Shown piece by piece: positions 51,705 through 60,621 of a stretch of 64,000 nt of DNA (within the stretch, counting starts at the first letter, position 1; the number at the start of each line of letters is the position of its first letter). The DNA comes from Bacteroides sp. (GTDB lineage: Bacteria; Bacillota; Clostridia; Oscillospirales; Acutalibacteraceae): positions 1 through 64,000 of the forward strand of contig JAMPEQ010000003.1 in assembly GCA_023665085.1 (NCBI GenBank). The letters run 5' to 3'. A program made the translations under genes and the position numbers. A model generated the notes under the pieces. The model was not told where the DNA came from and ran no database searches. It worked only from the letters and a program-made list of their open reading frames with translations.

Positions 51705-54455
51705 ATGAAAAAATTTATTAGTATAATACTGACATTAACAATGTTTACATCTGTGATATATCCTTGTCAAAGTGTACTGGCGCAGGAAAAGAAGTTAGAT
51801 AACATTCTTTCAATCGGGCAGGATATATCAGAAATGTGTGCTGAATATGATGAGGATTATATCGACAAATCAACTTCATCAAGTAATGAAGATAAAATCA
51901 TTTATACAAGATTAATTGTAAAAACGGATGATCCCATTGATGAATACGGTGCAATTGACAGTATATATGGTTTCGGCTATGCCTTTCTGCAATATACAGA
52001 TGATGAAACAGCAGAATTTGCAAAAAAACAATATGAAACTTCAGGTTATGCAGCAGATTATGACAGTGTTATTACCACTTCTTCTACATCCATAAGCACA
52101 GGAAGCAATTGGAGTGATGAGTGGGCATATGAAGAAACAGATGCAGCTGCAGCTCTTGATTATTATAAGTTAAAGGTTAAATCTAATATAAATATTGCCA
52201 TATTGGACAGTGGAATAAACTATAACCACGAATTGTTCAAAAACAGAGTTGTTCGCACTAAAGCAGATTTCAGTACAAATACTGATGACGAAATGGATAA
52301 ATATGGTCATGGAACAAAGGTTGCAGGTGCAATTGCAAAAAGCACACCAAGTAATGTTAAATTATATGGCTATAAGGTCTTAAGAGATAATGGAACAACT
52401 AATTCTTCTATGCTTTTCAGTGCATTAGAATATATCAAACAGCTTTCAAATAAGCCGGATATAATCAGTTGCTCCTTTGAAATTGGTTCAGGTCTTGGTA
52501 CTGCAGTAGATGAACTTGTCGATATGGGTGTAACTGTTGTTGCCGCTGCCGGAAATGAGGGAAAAGAAGTGTACAATCAGCCTGCAATATTTGACAGTGT
52601 TATAACTGTTGCAGCCACCAATCCATATGGTAATGCGTGGGAGTCCTCTAACTATGGTTCTTGCGTTGATATTGCTGCACCGGGCGTAAATGTATACACG
52701 GCTGATTTTCCGGGGTACGACACCTATACTCTTGCCAGCGGTACATCACTTGCAACACCTCTTGTATCTGCAGCAGCTGCCTATATTTTGATGGAGAATA
52801 AAAAATATACACCCGAACAGGTTAAACAAGAACTTATTGCAACTGCAACACCATTCAAAAAGAGTTCATGCTACTATGACCGTTATGGTGCAGGAATTAT
52901 AAATTTTTCTAATATTATAAACGGCACAAGATGCAAGGATGTCACAGCCAATTATGTCAGTGGAGCATATCGTGAAAATATAAGTGTTGAATTGAAATGT
53001 GCCAACACGCTTGTGGATATTTACTACACAACAGACGGCACATTGCCAACAGAAACAAACGGCACAAAATATACTGCACCTATTGATATTACAGATTCTA
53101 CAAGAATTATTGCAGCTGCCTTTGCAAGAGCAGGTACACCTATGCACAGTAAGTTCACTTGCCTTGATTACTATATTTTAGAAGATGACGAAAGTGAATT
53201 TGTAATTGACAACGACCGCATTATAAAAGCGTATCTTGGTAACGAAACAAATGTTGTTGTTCCTGATGTAGTAAATGGAATAGTGCCAACACAAATAGGC
53301 TCAAAGGTCTTTAGTAACAGCAATATTGAAAATATCGTTTTACCTGATTCAATTAAAACAATCGGTAATGATGCTTTTAGTAACTCGAATCTGAAATCAG
53401 TAACTGCGAATGGTATCGAAAATTTAAATGAACGCTGTTTCTATGGTTGCAATAAACTTGCTGATATTGATTTATCAAAAGTAAGATATATTGGCAGTGA
53501 GGCTCTTTCAGGTTGTGAATTGCTGAATCAGGATTTGGAACTTCCATTACTTGATCGTGTTGGCGATAAGGGATTAGCAGGAACATATTTCAAAAGCATT
53601 AAACTGCCAAATTGTATTCAGGCAGGCGATAGTGCGTTTGAAAATTGTACTGCAAAGGACATTGTTCTGAATACGGCTGAAACAATTGGAAACGATGCTT
53701 TTAATAATTGCAAAAATCTTATAAACCTTTATGTTCCGAATGCTAAAGATTTGAGTGGTAGTATGAATGGATGCACTAAACTTGAAGTGATTTTTGCTCC
53801 TAAAATTACTTATATTACACTATCTATTCCAAATAACACAACAATTTATTGCAGTGAAAAATTAACAGGTGTTGATTTCCCTGATGAATATACGGATTAT
53901 ATCTATACATTTATAAGTCCGGAATACACACCGGGGCTTAATGAAGCCGACAGAGATGGTTATACTGATAGATTTACTCGTGTAAACAGTGATAAATTTG
54001 CCTCAAGCAAAGGTGGACAAATACGCACACGAGATAATGGCTTGCGTTTTGGTTTTGAATTTGACGAATCAAACATTGATTTTGATTTTGGAAAATATGC
54101 TGAAAATATTGATTATGGTTTTGTTTATACTTTTGATTCTCTTGAAAAAAAGAGCGATTTTCAAAAGAATCTTAATTTGAGGGCAAACAAAAACAATGTT
54201 CTTGTAAAATATGCAGATAAACGAAATGTTGACGGCACAGTTTCAACCTACAATGCTGTATTTACGGGTATTCCCGTAAGCCATTATTCAGATAAAATTT
54301 CTGCAAGAGCTTATGTTTATATTGACGGAATGTATTTTTATTCACCTGTAACAACAAGAAGCTTTAACGATGTTGCAACAAAGATTATTGCAGATGATGA
54401 AATAGATCAGAATACTAAAAATGAAGTAAAAACTTTATTAGGAGAAGAGGTGTAA
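51705..54455 (+). CDS. Secreted S8 subtilisin-like protease with LRR domain
   Basis: 916 residues. The signal peptide (about 1-26) is followed by a pro-region to about residue 140. The S8 catalytic domain has Asp168 (AILDSGIN), His202 (GHGTKVAG), the oxyanion Asn284 (AAGNEG) and Ser347 (GTSLATPL). Next come a chitobiase-C-like beta domain (VDIYYTTDGTLPTE, about 440-490), BspA-type leucine-rich repeats (IGSKVFSNSNIENIVLPDSIKTIGNDAF and others, about 525-740) and a C-terminal domain without a name. No sortase or membrane anchor is seen. AGGAGG precedes the ATG. It is first of three genes behind the LytTR site. It may process the small peptide. Confidence 0.88.
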   Translation: MKKFISIILTLTMFTSVIYPCQSVLAQEKKLDNILSIGQDISEMCAEYDEDYIDKSTSSSNEDKIIYTRLIVKTDDPIDEYGAIDSIYGFGYAFLQYTDDETAEFAKKQYETSGYAADYDSVITTSSTSISTGSNWSDEWAYEETDAAAALDYYKLKVKSNINIAILDSGINYNHELFKNRVVRTKADFSTNTDDEMDKYGHGTKVAGAIAKSTPSNVKLYGYKVLRDNGTTNSSMLFSALEYIKQLSNKPDIISCSFEIGSGLGTAVDELVDMGVTVVAAAGNEGKEVYNQPAIFDSVITVAATNPYGNAWESSNYGSCVDIAAPGVNVYTADFPGYDTYTLASGTSLATPLVSAAAAYILMENKKYTPEQVKQELIATATPFKKSSCYYDRYGAGIINFSNIINGTRCKDVTANYVSGAYRENISVELKCANTLVDIYYTTDGTLPTETNGTKYTAPIDITDSTRIIAAAFARAGTPMHSKFTCLDYYILEDDESEFVIDNDRIIKAYLGNETNVVVPDVVNGIVPTQIGSKVFSNSNIENIVLPDSIKTIGNDAFSNSNLKSVTANGIENLNERCFYGCNKLADIDLSKVRYIGSEALSGCELLNQDLELPLLDRVGDKGLAGTYFKSIKLPNCIQAGDSAFENCTAKDIVLNTAETIGNDAFNNCKNLINLYVPNAKDLSGSMNGCTKLEVIFAPKITYITLSIPNNTTIYCSEKLTGVDFPDEYTDYIYTFISPEYTPGLNEADRDGYTDRFTRVNSDKFASSKGGQIRTRDNGLRFGFEFDESNIDFDFGKYAENIDYGFVYTFDSLEKKSDFQKNLNLRANKNNVLVKYADKRNVDGTVSTYNAVFTGIPVSHYSDKISARAYVYIDGMYFYSPVTTRSFNDVATKIIADDEIDQNTKNEVKTLLGEEV

Positions 54456-54458
54456 CAA

Positions 54459-54584
54459 ATGAAAGAATTATATACCAAGCCACAAGCAGATATTGAAGAA
54501 TTCAAAACTATCGATGTCATTACAACAAGTGGTGAAATTACCGACAATGAACCTGACACAGACATCAAAGTACCTTGGAGTTAA
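54459..54584 (+). CDS. 41-aa peptide, possible signal or RiPP precursor
   Basis: Short frame with GAGG about 9 nt upstream, 3 nt after the protease stop and 2 nt before the lipoprotein ATG, so it is clearly part of the same transcript. It reads MKELYTKPQADIEEFKTIDV, then ITTSGEITDN and an acidic Pro/Asp tail ending VPWS. The YxKPxxxxEEFxxxDVITTSG pattern resembles leader-like short peptides that I associate with gut Clostridia, from memory only. It could be the pheromone of the neighbouring kinase, a modified-peptide precursor, or a protease partner. Confidence 0.6.
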   Translation: MKELYTKPQADIEEFKTIDVITTSGEITDNEPDTDIKVPWS

Positions 54585-54586
54585 TT

Positions 54587-55120
54587 ATGAAAAAGCAAAT
54601 ACTCATAATTTCAGTGTTAGTTATAATAGTCAGCATTTTCGTTTCCTGTTCTGCTAACAGCAGTGGTGAGGATATTTCAACTACTGCTGTTACGGACAGT
54701 AAAGGCACAACACATTACTATGAACCTGTTACAGATAATAAAGGCAATGTGTCGACAACAGAAAAACAACAAGGTGTTTTTGCTGAAATTGAAACACAGT
54801 CAAACGGCAAGGCAGTTACTAAAAAAGATGGTACATATGTTACAAATGAGCATACAACTGTTCTGCCGATTGAAAATACAACAAACAGTACAACTATTTC
54901 AACAACACAAAAATCAACATCTGATACTACAAAAAACACTGATGATGCTGATAACGAAATTGAATTCAAGCCTGATGAAACCACAACTTCAAAACCGACT
55001 GTAACAACTACTACTGAAAAAGAAACAACAAGCACTACAGTAACCACAACCGAAACCACAACGGAAAAAGAAATTCCACCTGCAACTGACAAAGACGGGT
55101 GGATAACAAAGTGGTATTAA
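54587..55120 (+). CDS. Thr-rich lipoprotein
   Basis: 177 residues. A lipoprotein signal (MKKQILIISVLVIIVSIFVSC, Cys21) is followed by a disordered Thr/Ser/Glu-rich stretch and the hydrophobic end DKDGWITKWY. The frame reaches 54575, but ATG 54587 gives the signal peptide directly. It is the third gene of the protease operon. The low-complexity body suggests a surface spacer or tether holding the C-terminal motif away from the membrane; function unknown. Confidence 0.75.
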   Translation: MKKQILIISVLVIIVSIFVSCSANSSGEDISTTAVTDSKGTTHYYEPVTDNKGNVSTTEKQQGVFAEIETQSNGKAVTKKDGTYVTNEHTTVLPIENTTNSTTISTTQKSTSDTTKNTDDADNEIEFKPDETTTSKPTVTTTTEKETTSTTVTTTETTTEKEIPPATDKDGWITKWY

Positions 55121-55179
55121 AAAATGTTATCATAATTTGAGGTATATAACTCAGTGTTGCTTTAATTTAAGATTATTAA

Positions 55180-55213
55180 AAAATCCCATTAGGACGATGC
55201 CTAATGGGATTTT
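55180..55213. terminator. Terminator after the protease operon
   Basis: AAAATCCCATTAGG / CCTAATGGGATTTT, 14-bp stem with a 6-nt loop. Confidence 0.88.
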
Positions 55214-55326
55214 ATGCCGTATGTTGATTGAAAATTTAATGATTTTAAGTGTTATGCAGTTTCTCACCAATGAAATCAGCAAAATATAATATAAAATAAT
55301 GAATAATTTATTTTATATTATTATCT

Positions 55327-55533
55327 TTATTCATCTGTTTTTTTATTATCTTTAACAAATATTATTATAAATAAAATAGCCAGTAGAATATATCCGATAA
55401 ATGAAATGATATCAGTTCCTATTGAAGATGAATTGTTTTCGTCAGTCCAGCTAAAAATACAATTGCTTATAGCGAAGGTGCATAATGCCAATTCTGCAGT
55501 AAGAATTAATATGCTTTTTAATTTTCTTTTCAT
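55327..55533 (-). CDS. Small membrane protein, 68 aa
   Basis: Two membrane helices (ILILTAELALCTFAISNCIFSW and IISFIGYILLAILFIIIFV) with basic ends. No family recognised. It begins 5 nt after the esterase stop, so it is probably co-transcribed. Confidence 0.6.
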   Translation of the reverse strand: MKRKLKSILILTAELALCTFAISNCIFSWTDENNSSSIGTDIISFIGYILLAILFIIIFVKDNKKTDE

Positions 55534-55538
55534 ATGTT

Positions 55539-56678
55539 TTAGTCAGCAGTTTCTTTTTCTGATATAACGTTTCTGAAAAATTCGGTTGCATCATCAATTG
55601 TGCTTGTTCCGATTTCGTCAAAAGGTTCTAACACACTGAATACATGGGGAAGGCTTTTTCCGTTGAATTTATCATAATCCCTTACTGTAGCGTCAACGCC
55701 TTTGTTTTGAAGCAGTTCACCTGCTTTGAGTGTTTGGCTGTGGGCAAGACTGTCACCGCTGCTTGTAATCAGATATGTAGGAGGAAGCTGAGCATAATCA
55801 ATGATTTCATCAAGATTCATATAATTATACGTGGCTTTGTTTTTATAATCTTTGCCCCACAGCAATTTTGTATATATGCTGAGAGCACCATCCTTCATAT
55901 ACGAAACAGGCGAAGTAAGCAGGAGTGCATCAATATCCATTTCAGGATCAACAACATCAAAGATATTTCTGAGTTCTTCGCTTTGTGCCAGCACTGCAGA
56001 ATATGCAGACAGCATACCGCCTGCTGAGTCACCTGTAAGCATTATATTTTCAATATCGCAAGGATAATTCTGCATGTTTTCGTTAATCCATTTAAGAGCA
56101 GACATACAGTCCTGAATCTGCTCATTGACTGTTACGTCAGGCACCAAACGATAGCTTATATTGAATACAACGAAGCCTCTGTCTGCAAGGGCACGGCAAT
56201 AATATTCATTAAGGTCCTTTGTTGCGTACATCCAGCCGCCGCCGTGAATATCAATGATAACAGGCAGCTTATCAGTTTGTGCTGTTCCGCGTGGATAATA
56301 TACGTCAAGCTTATGATAAAGATTTCCGTCATCAATGTAAGAGATATCCTTAACCATATCCACTTCAGGAGGTGATTGCTTTGCGTGCTTAGCCATATCA
56401 CCTGAAGAGCAGAAGTACCATATCATTTGCATAAGCTTGATTACAGGATTTTTTTCAAGTCCCTTTGCACTTTCGCTCTGATAGTCTATAGTGCTTGATG
56501 AAAGCATACCGCCGACATATACAACATTTTCTTTTGTATCATCCTGTTTTCTGGTTACAACGCTGATGAAAATTGTTGCAACAACGGCAATAATTAATAT
56601 TATTGAAATTATTATTTTCACTGCTTTTAATCCTTTGCTTTTACTTTTTACATTTACTTCTTTAACTGTTTCTGCCAT
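55539..56678 (-). CDS. Membrane-anchored alpha/beta hydrolase (HSL type)
   Basis: Esterase or deacetylase of the hormone-sensitive-lipase type; 379 residues. An N-terminal membrane helix (AVKIIISIILIIAVVATIFISVV, about 19-41) is followed by the hydrolase domain with the oxyanion motif IDIHGGGWMYA (about 142-152) and the nucleophile elbow LTGDSAGGMLSAY (about 215-227). Later Asp and His of the triad lie near SSGDSLAH and GKSLPHVFS. The catalytic domain would face outside. GGAGGT precedes the ATG. Substrate unknown. Confidence 0.85.
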   Translation of the reverse strand: MAETVKEVNVKSKSKGLKAVKIIISIILIIAVVATIFISVVTRKQDDTKENVVYVGGMLSSSTIDYQSESAKGLEKNPVIKLMQMIWYFCSSGDMAKHAKQSPPEVDMVKDISYIDDGNLYHKLDVYYPRGTAQTDKLPVIIDIHGGGWMYATKDLNEYYCRALADRGFVVFNISYRLVPDVTVNEQIQDCMSALKWINENMQNYPCDIENIMLTGDSAGGMLSAYSAVLAQSEELRNIFDVVDPEMDIDALLLTSPVSYMKDGALSIYTKLLWGKDYKNKATYNYMNLDEIIDYAQLPPTYLITSSGDSLAHSQTLKAGELLQNKGVDATVRDYDKFNGKSLPHVFSVLEPFDEIGTSTIDDATEFFRNVISEKETAD

Positions 56679-56772
56679 ATAAAGATACCTCCAATTAATT
56701 TAATTTTATCATAGCATCAAATATGTGTCAATTAATAATATATTATAATTAAGATATATATAACAATTATAT

Positions 56773-56819
56773 GAAAAATGCAGACCGGTTATAGTTTGTT
56801 AGCTTTTTCCAGTCTGCAT
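56773..56819 (-). terminator. Terminator of the glycogen operon
   Basis: Read on the minus strand, TGCAGACTGG / CCGGTCTGCA (one wobble) followed by TTTTTC, just after glgA. Confidence 0.7.
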
Positions 56820-56836
56820 AAATTTTTTGATAATGA

Positions 56837-58255
56837 TTATTTCATAAGAGAACGATACATCTTAATGTATTCGTTGGCGCTCTTGCCCCAGCTCATATCA
56901 CAATTAAGGGCTCTTTTAACAAGGGTATCCCATCCATCACTGTAATATGCATCATTAGCACGGTAAATAGCACCGAGCATGTCATAAGCATCATAGGTTT
57001 TAAAGGTAAAGCCATTGCCTTCACCGTCACCGCTGTCTGTGATAGAGTCTTTAAGACCGCCGGTTTCACGAACAATAGGAATTGTTCCGTATCTAAGTGC
57101 AACCATTTGTGATAATCCGCATGGCTCTGATTTACTTGGCATAAGGAACATATCTGAGCCTGCATAGATTTTTCTTGCCAAATCAGGAACAAATCCGATA
57201 GTAATTCCAACCTTGTCAGGATATTTGTCATGGAGATAGCGGAAATAGTTTTCATACTGCCATTCGCCGCTTCCGAGTACCACATACTGAATATTGCGCT
57301 CGCACAGGCTTTTTTCAAGAACCTCTTTCATCAGGTCAACACCCTTATGACCTACAAGACGCGTAACAATACCGATAACAGAAACATTAGGATCAACGTT
57401 AAGTCCCATCATTTTCTGAAGCTCTTCCTTGTTCTTAGCTTTATTTGAGTAATCTTCAGCGTTGTAGTTAACCCAGATATCCTTATCTGTTTCAGGATCA
57501 TAACCTACTGTATCAATACCATTAAGAATACCGCAAAGCTTCCAGCTTCTTTGATTTAAAATAGGATCAAGTCCATGACTGAACCAAGGATCAAGTATTT
57601 CTTTTGCGTAGGTAGGTGATACGGTAGTAACCTTGTTAGAACATTCAATACCTGCCTTCATAAAATTCACAAGGCCGTCATACATGATGAGGTTATTATG
57701 TTCAGGCGCAATACCCAGAACATCATTAAGAAGCTCATCACCGTATTTGCCCTGATACTGAATATTATGAATTGTAAATACAGTTTTGATATTTTCATAT
57801 CCCATTCTATTTGCATAGTAACAGCTGTAGTAAAGCGGAGTAAGTGCACTCTGCCAGTCGTTGCAATGGATAATATCAGGCTTCCAGTCAATTGCAGGGA
57901 TAATTTCAAGCACTGCTCTTGCAAAAAAAGCAAAACGCTCTGCATCATCATAGTGACCGTAAATACCGTCACGCTTGAAATAATACTGATTATCAAGCAG
58001 GTAGTAAATAACACCATTTACCTTTGCCTCAAATATACCGCAGTATTGTCTGCGCCAAGAAACAGGAACAGAAATTGATGTGATGAATTTCATCTGATCC
58101 TTAAGCTCCTGCTTAATGCCGTCGTAAAGAGGCATTACAACTCTGCAGCCAATAAGTCTTTTTCTGAGAGCAACAGGAAGAGAGCCTGCCACATCACCGA
58201 GTCCTCCGGATGCCATAAACGGCAGTGCTTCGGATGCTACATATAAAACTTTCAT
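56837..58255 (-). CDS. glgA: Glycogen synthase (ADP-glucose)
   Basis: GT5 glycosyltransferase that extends alpha-1,4-glucan from ADP-glucose; 472 residues. The N-terminal VLYVASEALPFMASGGLGDVAGSLP is the ADP-glucose loop, but the usual K-x-GGL lysine is Ala here. HCNDWQSALTPLY and the second-domain motifs (GIVTRLVGHKGVDLM, SKSEPCGLSQMVALRYGTIPIVRETGGL) are intact, including the catalytic Glu of EPCG. It is last gene of the glgB-C-D-A operon, 10 nt after glgD. Confidence 0.95.
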   Translation of the reverse strand: MKVLYVASEALPFMASGGLGDVAGSLPVALRKRLIGCRVVMPLYDGIKQELKDQMKFITSISVPVSWRRQYCGIFEAKVNGVIYYLLDNQYYFKRDGIYGHYDDAERFAFFARAVLEIIPAIDWKPDIIHCNDWQSALTPLYYSCYYANRMGYENIKTVFTIHNIQYQGKYGDELLNDVLGIAPEHNNLIMYDGLVNFMKAGIECSNKVTTVSPTYAKEILDPWFSHGLDPILNQRSWKLCGILNGIDTVGYDPETDKDIWVNYNAEDYSNKAKNKEELQKMMGLNVDPNVSVIGIVTRLVGHKGVDLMKEVLEKSLCERNIQYVVLGSGEWQYENYFRYLHDKYPDKVGITIGFVPDLARKIYAGSDMFLMPSKSEPCGLSQMVALRYGTIPIVRETGGLKDSITDSGDGEGNGFTFKTYDAYDMLGAIYRANDAYYSDGWDTLVKRALNCDMSWGKSANEYIKMYRSLMK

Positions 58256-58265
58256 TTTTATCCTC

Positions 58266-59384
58266 CTAAATTCTTGTTCCCTTTGTTAAGCAGATAGGGA
58301 AGGTGGATGCTCCGGAAAGCTCTACACCGTCTTTTATGCTAACTTTTTTGTCAGATATGATACAGCTTATTTTTGCGTTTCTGCCGATTACTGTATCCTG
58401 CATAATTATAGAGTCCTTAACAACAGTATCTTCACCAATTTGTACACCCTTAAATATGATACAGTTTTCAACAGTGCCTTTAATTATACAGCCGTCTGCA
58501 ACAAGTGAATTTTTGAGCGAAGAATCAGGACCGTAAATTGTAGGCATATCATCACGTTCTTTTGTAGAAATAGGTGATTTGAAAAGCTTGCTTCTGCCTT
58601 CTTTTTCAAGCAGTGACATAGAAATGTCATAATAGCTCTGAATAGAGTCAATTGTTCCTACAAAGCTGTCTGTTGCGTCATATGCATGGATTTTAAGCTT
58701 ATCAACATTAGCCATAATAATATTTCTTTGATAAGACACTTCATTTTTAGAATGAGCTGTAGTTACAAGTGTTTCCAGAAGATATTTTTTCATTATCATA
58801 ATATTGCAGGAGTAGAATACTTCGCCGTCAGTTTTTTTGTCAAGGCTCATTTCCCTTATTCTGCCGTCTTCGTCAACCTTATCAAAGCACAGAACTGATC
58901 CGATATTATTAGGCATTTTGCTCTTTACACCCAGAATTGTGATATCAGCACCGCTTTCTTCATGAGCATCAAATAGCTTTGAATAATCGACTGAAAGCAC
59001 ATTATTGCAGTCTGATATAAGGACATATGTCTGATTTGACTGCTGAAGAAAACTCATATTACCGTAAAGAGCATCAATTCTGTTGCCCCACATAGATGTA
59101 CTGCCGAGTGAAAACGGAGGAAGAAGATATAAACCGTCGTTTTTTCTGCTTAAGTCCCAAGGCTTTCCTGTGCCGACATGATCCATAAGTGACTGGAAAT
59201 TGGCATTTGTTACAACACCGATTTTAGTTATTCCGCTTGCCACCATATTAGAAAGAGGAAAGTCAATTAATCTGAATCTTGAACAAAACGGAACTGAACC
59301 CATTGTTCTCATAGCTGTTAAAGAGTCGAGTGCCTCTTCATGAACATTAGCAAATACAATACCTAATACTTTATTACCGTTCAT
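58266..59384 (-). CDS. glgD: ADP-glucose pyrophosphorylase subunit GlgD
   Basis: Paralogue of GlgC, 372 residues, found in Firmicutes as its partner subunit. The first nucleotide loop is altered (GIVFANVHEEAL in place of the LAGGxGxRL loop), and the catalytic GDH motif reads SDCN, so it is probably a regulatory rather than catalytic subunit. RLIDFPLSNMVASGI and PWDLSRKNDGLYLLPP keep the family frame. The C-terminal beta-helix repeats are present. It starts 4 nt after glgC. Confidence 0.93.
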   Translation of the reverse strand: MNGNKVLGIVFANVHEEALDSLTAMRTMGSVPFCSRFRLIDFPLSNMVASGITKIGVVTNANFQSLMDHVGTGKPWDLSRKNDGLYLLPPFSLGSTSMWGNRIDALYGNMSFLQQSNQTYVLISDCNNVLSVDYSKLFDAHEESGADITILGVKSKMPNNIGSVLCFDKVDEDGRIREMSLDKKTDGEVFYSCNIMIMKKYLLETLVTTAHSKNEVSYQRNIIMANVDKLKIHAYDATDSFVGTIDSIQSYYDISMSLLEKEGRSKLFKSPISTKERDDMPTIYGPDSSLKNSLVADGCIIKGTVENCIIFKGVQIGEDTVVKDSIIMQDTVIGRNAKISCIISDKKVSIKDGVELSGASTFPICLTKGTRI

Positions 59385-59388
59385 TGAC

Positions 59389-60597
59389 TTATACCTCCTC
59401 TCCTGACTTAATCATTACCCCGGGTTCAATATATTTGCCCTTGGTGATTTTTGCGCCTGCACCGATAACAGGAATTCCCCATGCTTCAGGATTTTCGAGA
59501 AGCTCAGGAATTTCACCGATTTTTGCATCCTCTTCAATAACTGCATTTTCTGCAACGATTGAGTAATATACCTTTGCACCTTTTTTGATATGAGCACCGG
59601 GCATTATTACGCTGTATCTTACATCAGCATCCTCTTCAATAATAACATTTGAAGATACTACACTGTAGTCAACATCACCCTCAATTTCACAGCCTTCACT
59701 GATAGATGAATTTTCTACCACCGCATTTTTACCGATATAGTGAGGAGGTGCTAATGGATTTCTTGAATAAATTCTCCAGCTTGAATCACTTAAATCAAGA
59801 TCAACATTTGGATTGATAATATCAAGATTTGCTTCCCAGAGAGAATCAATTGTGCCAACATCCTTCCAATATCCCTTAAAAGGAAATGCAAACATTCTTT
59901 CACCTGAATCAAGCATGGTAGGAATAATGTTTTTGCCGAAGTCATTTGATGAGCCTTCGGTGTTTTCGTCCTGAATAAGATACTGTCTGAGCTTATCCCA
60001 GCTGAATACATATACACCCATAGAAGCCTTGTTGCTTTTAGGTTCAGCAGGTTTTTCAGCAAATTCATAAATTTCGTTATTATCCTTTGTGGCAAGAATA
60101 CCAAAGCGTGAAGCCTCTTCCCACGGAACTTCCAGAACTGCGATAGTGCAAGCTGCATTGTTCTTTTTGTGGAAGTCTATCATTTTTGCATAATTCATTT
60201 TGTATATATGGTCACCTGAAAGAATTACCACATATTCAGGATCATATTTTTCAATGAAATTAATGTTCTGATAAATTGCATTTGCAGTTCCCTTATACCA
60301 TTCAGCACCGCCGATAGCCTCGTACGGTGACAGAATATGAACTCCGCCGTTCTGACGGTCAAGATCCCATGGCTGACCGTTTCCGAGATAGTCGTTTAAT
60401 TCAAGGGGCTGATACTGTGTAAGAACGCCGACAGTATAAATGCCGCTGTTTACACAGTTTGATAACGGGAAATCAATTATTCTGTAGTTACCGCCGTAGG
60501 GAACTGCAGGCTTTGCAATGTTTTTTGTTAATACACCCAAACGGCTTCCCTGACCGCCTGCCAAAAGCATTGCAACAACATCTGTTTTATGTGCCAT
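59389..60597 (-). CDS. glgC: Glucose-1-phosphate adenylyltransferase
   Basis: Makes ADP-glucose from ATP and glucose-1-phosphate, the committed step of glycogen synthesis; 402 residues. Motifs: [27 protein letters not shown] (about 10-36), [35 protein letters not shown] (catalytic Asp) and a C-terminal left-handed beta-helix with hexapeptide repeats. It forms the catalytic subunit with GlgD. It lies 24 nt after glgB. Confidence 0.96.
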   Translation of the reverse strand: MAHKTDVVAMLLAGGQGSRLGVLTKNIAKPAVPYGGNYRIIDFPLSNCVNSGIYTVGVLTQYQPLELNDYLGNGQPWDLDRQNGGVHILSPYEAIGGAEWYKGTANAIYQNINFIEKYDPEYVVILSGDHIYKMNYAKMIDFHKKNNAACTIAVLEVPWEEASRFGILATKDNNEIYEFAEKPAEPKSNKASMGVYVFSWDKLRQYLIQDENTEGSSNDFGKNIIPTMLDSGERMFAFPFKGYWKDVGTIDSLWEANLDIINPNVDLDLSDSSWRIYSRNPLAPPHYIGKNAVVENSSISEGCEIEGDVDYSVVSSNVIIEEDADVRYSVIMPGAHIKKGAKVYYSIVAENAVIEEDAKIGEIPELLENPEAWGIPVIGAGAKITKGKYIEPGVMIKSGEEV

Positions 60598-60621
60598 TTT
60601 TTATCTCCTTATATGGTTAAA

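Noticed and set aside
54718-55092. 124-residue minus-strand frame opposite the lipoprotein
   Set aside because: It is a Val-rich shadow of the Thr-rich coding sequence, without a ribosome site.
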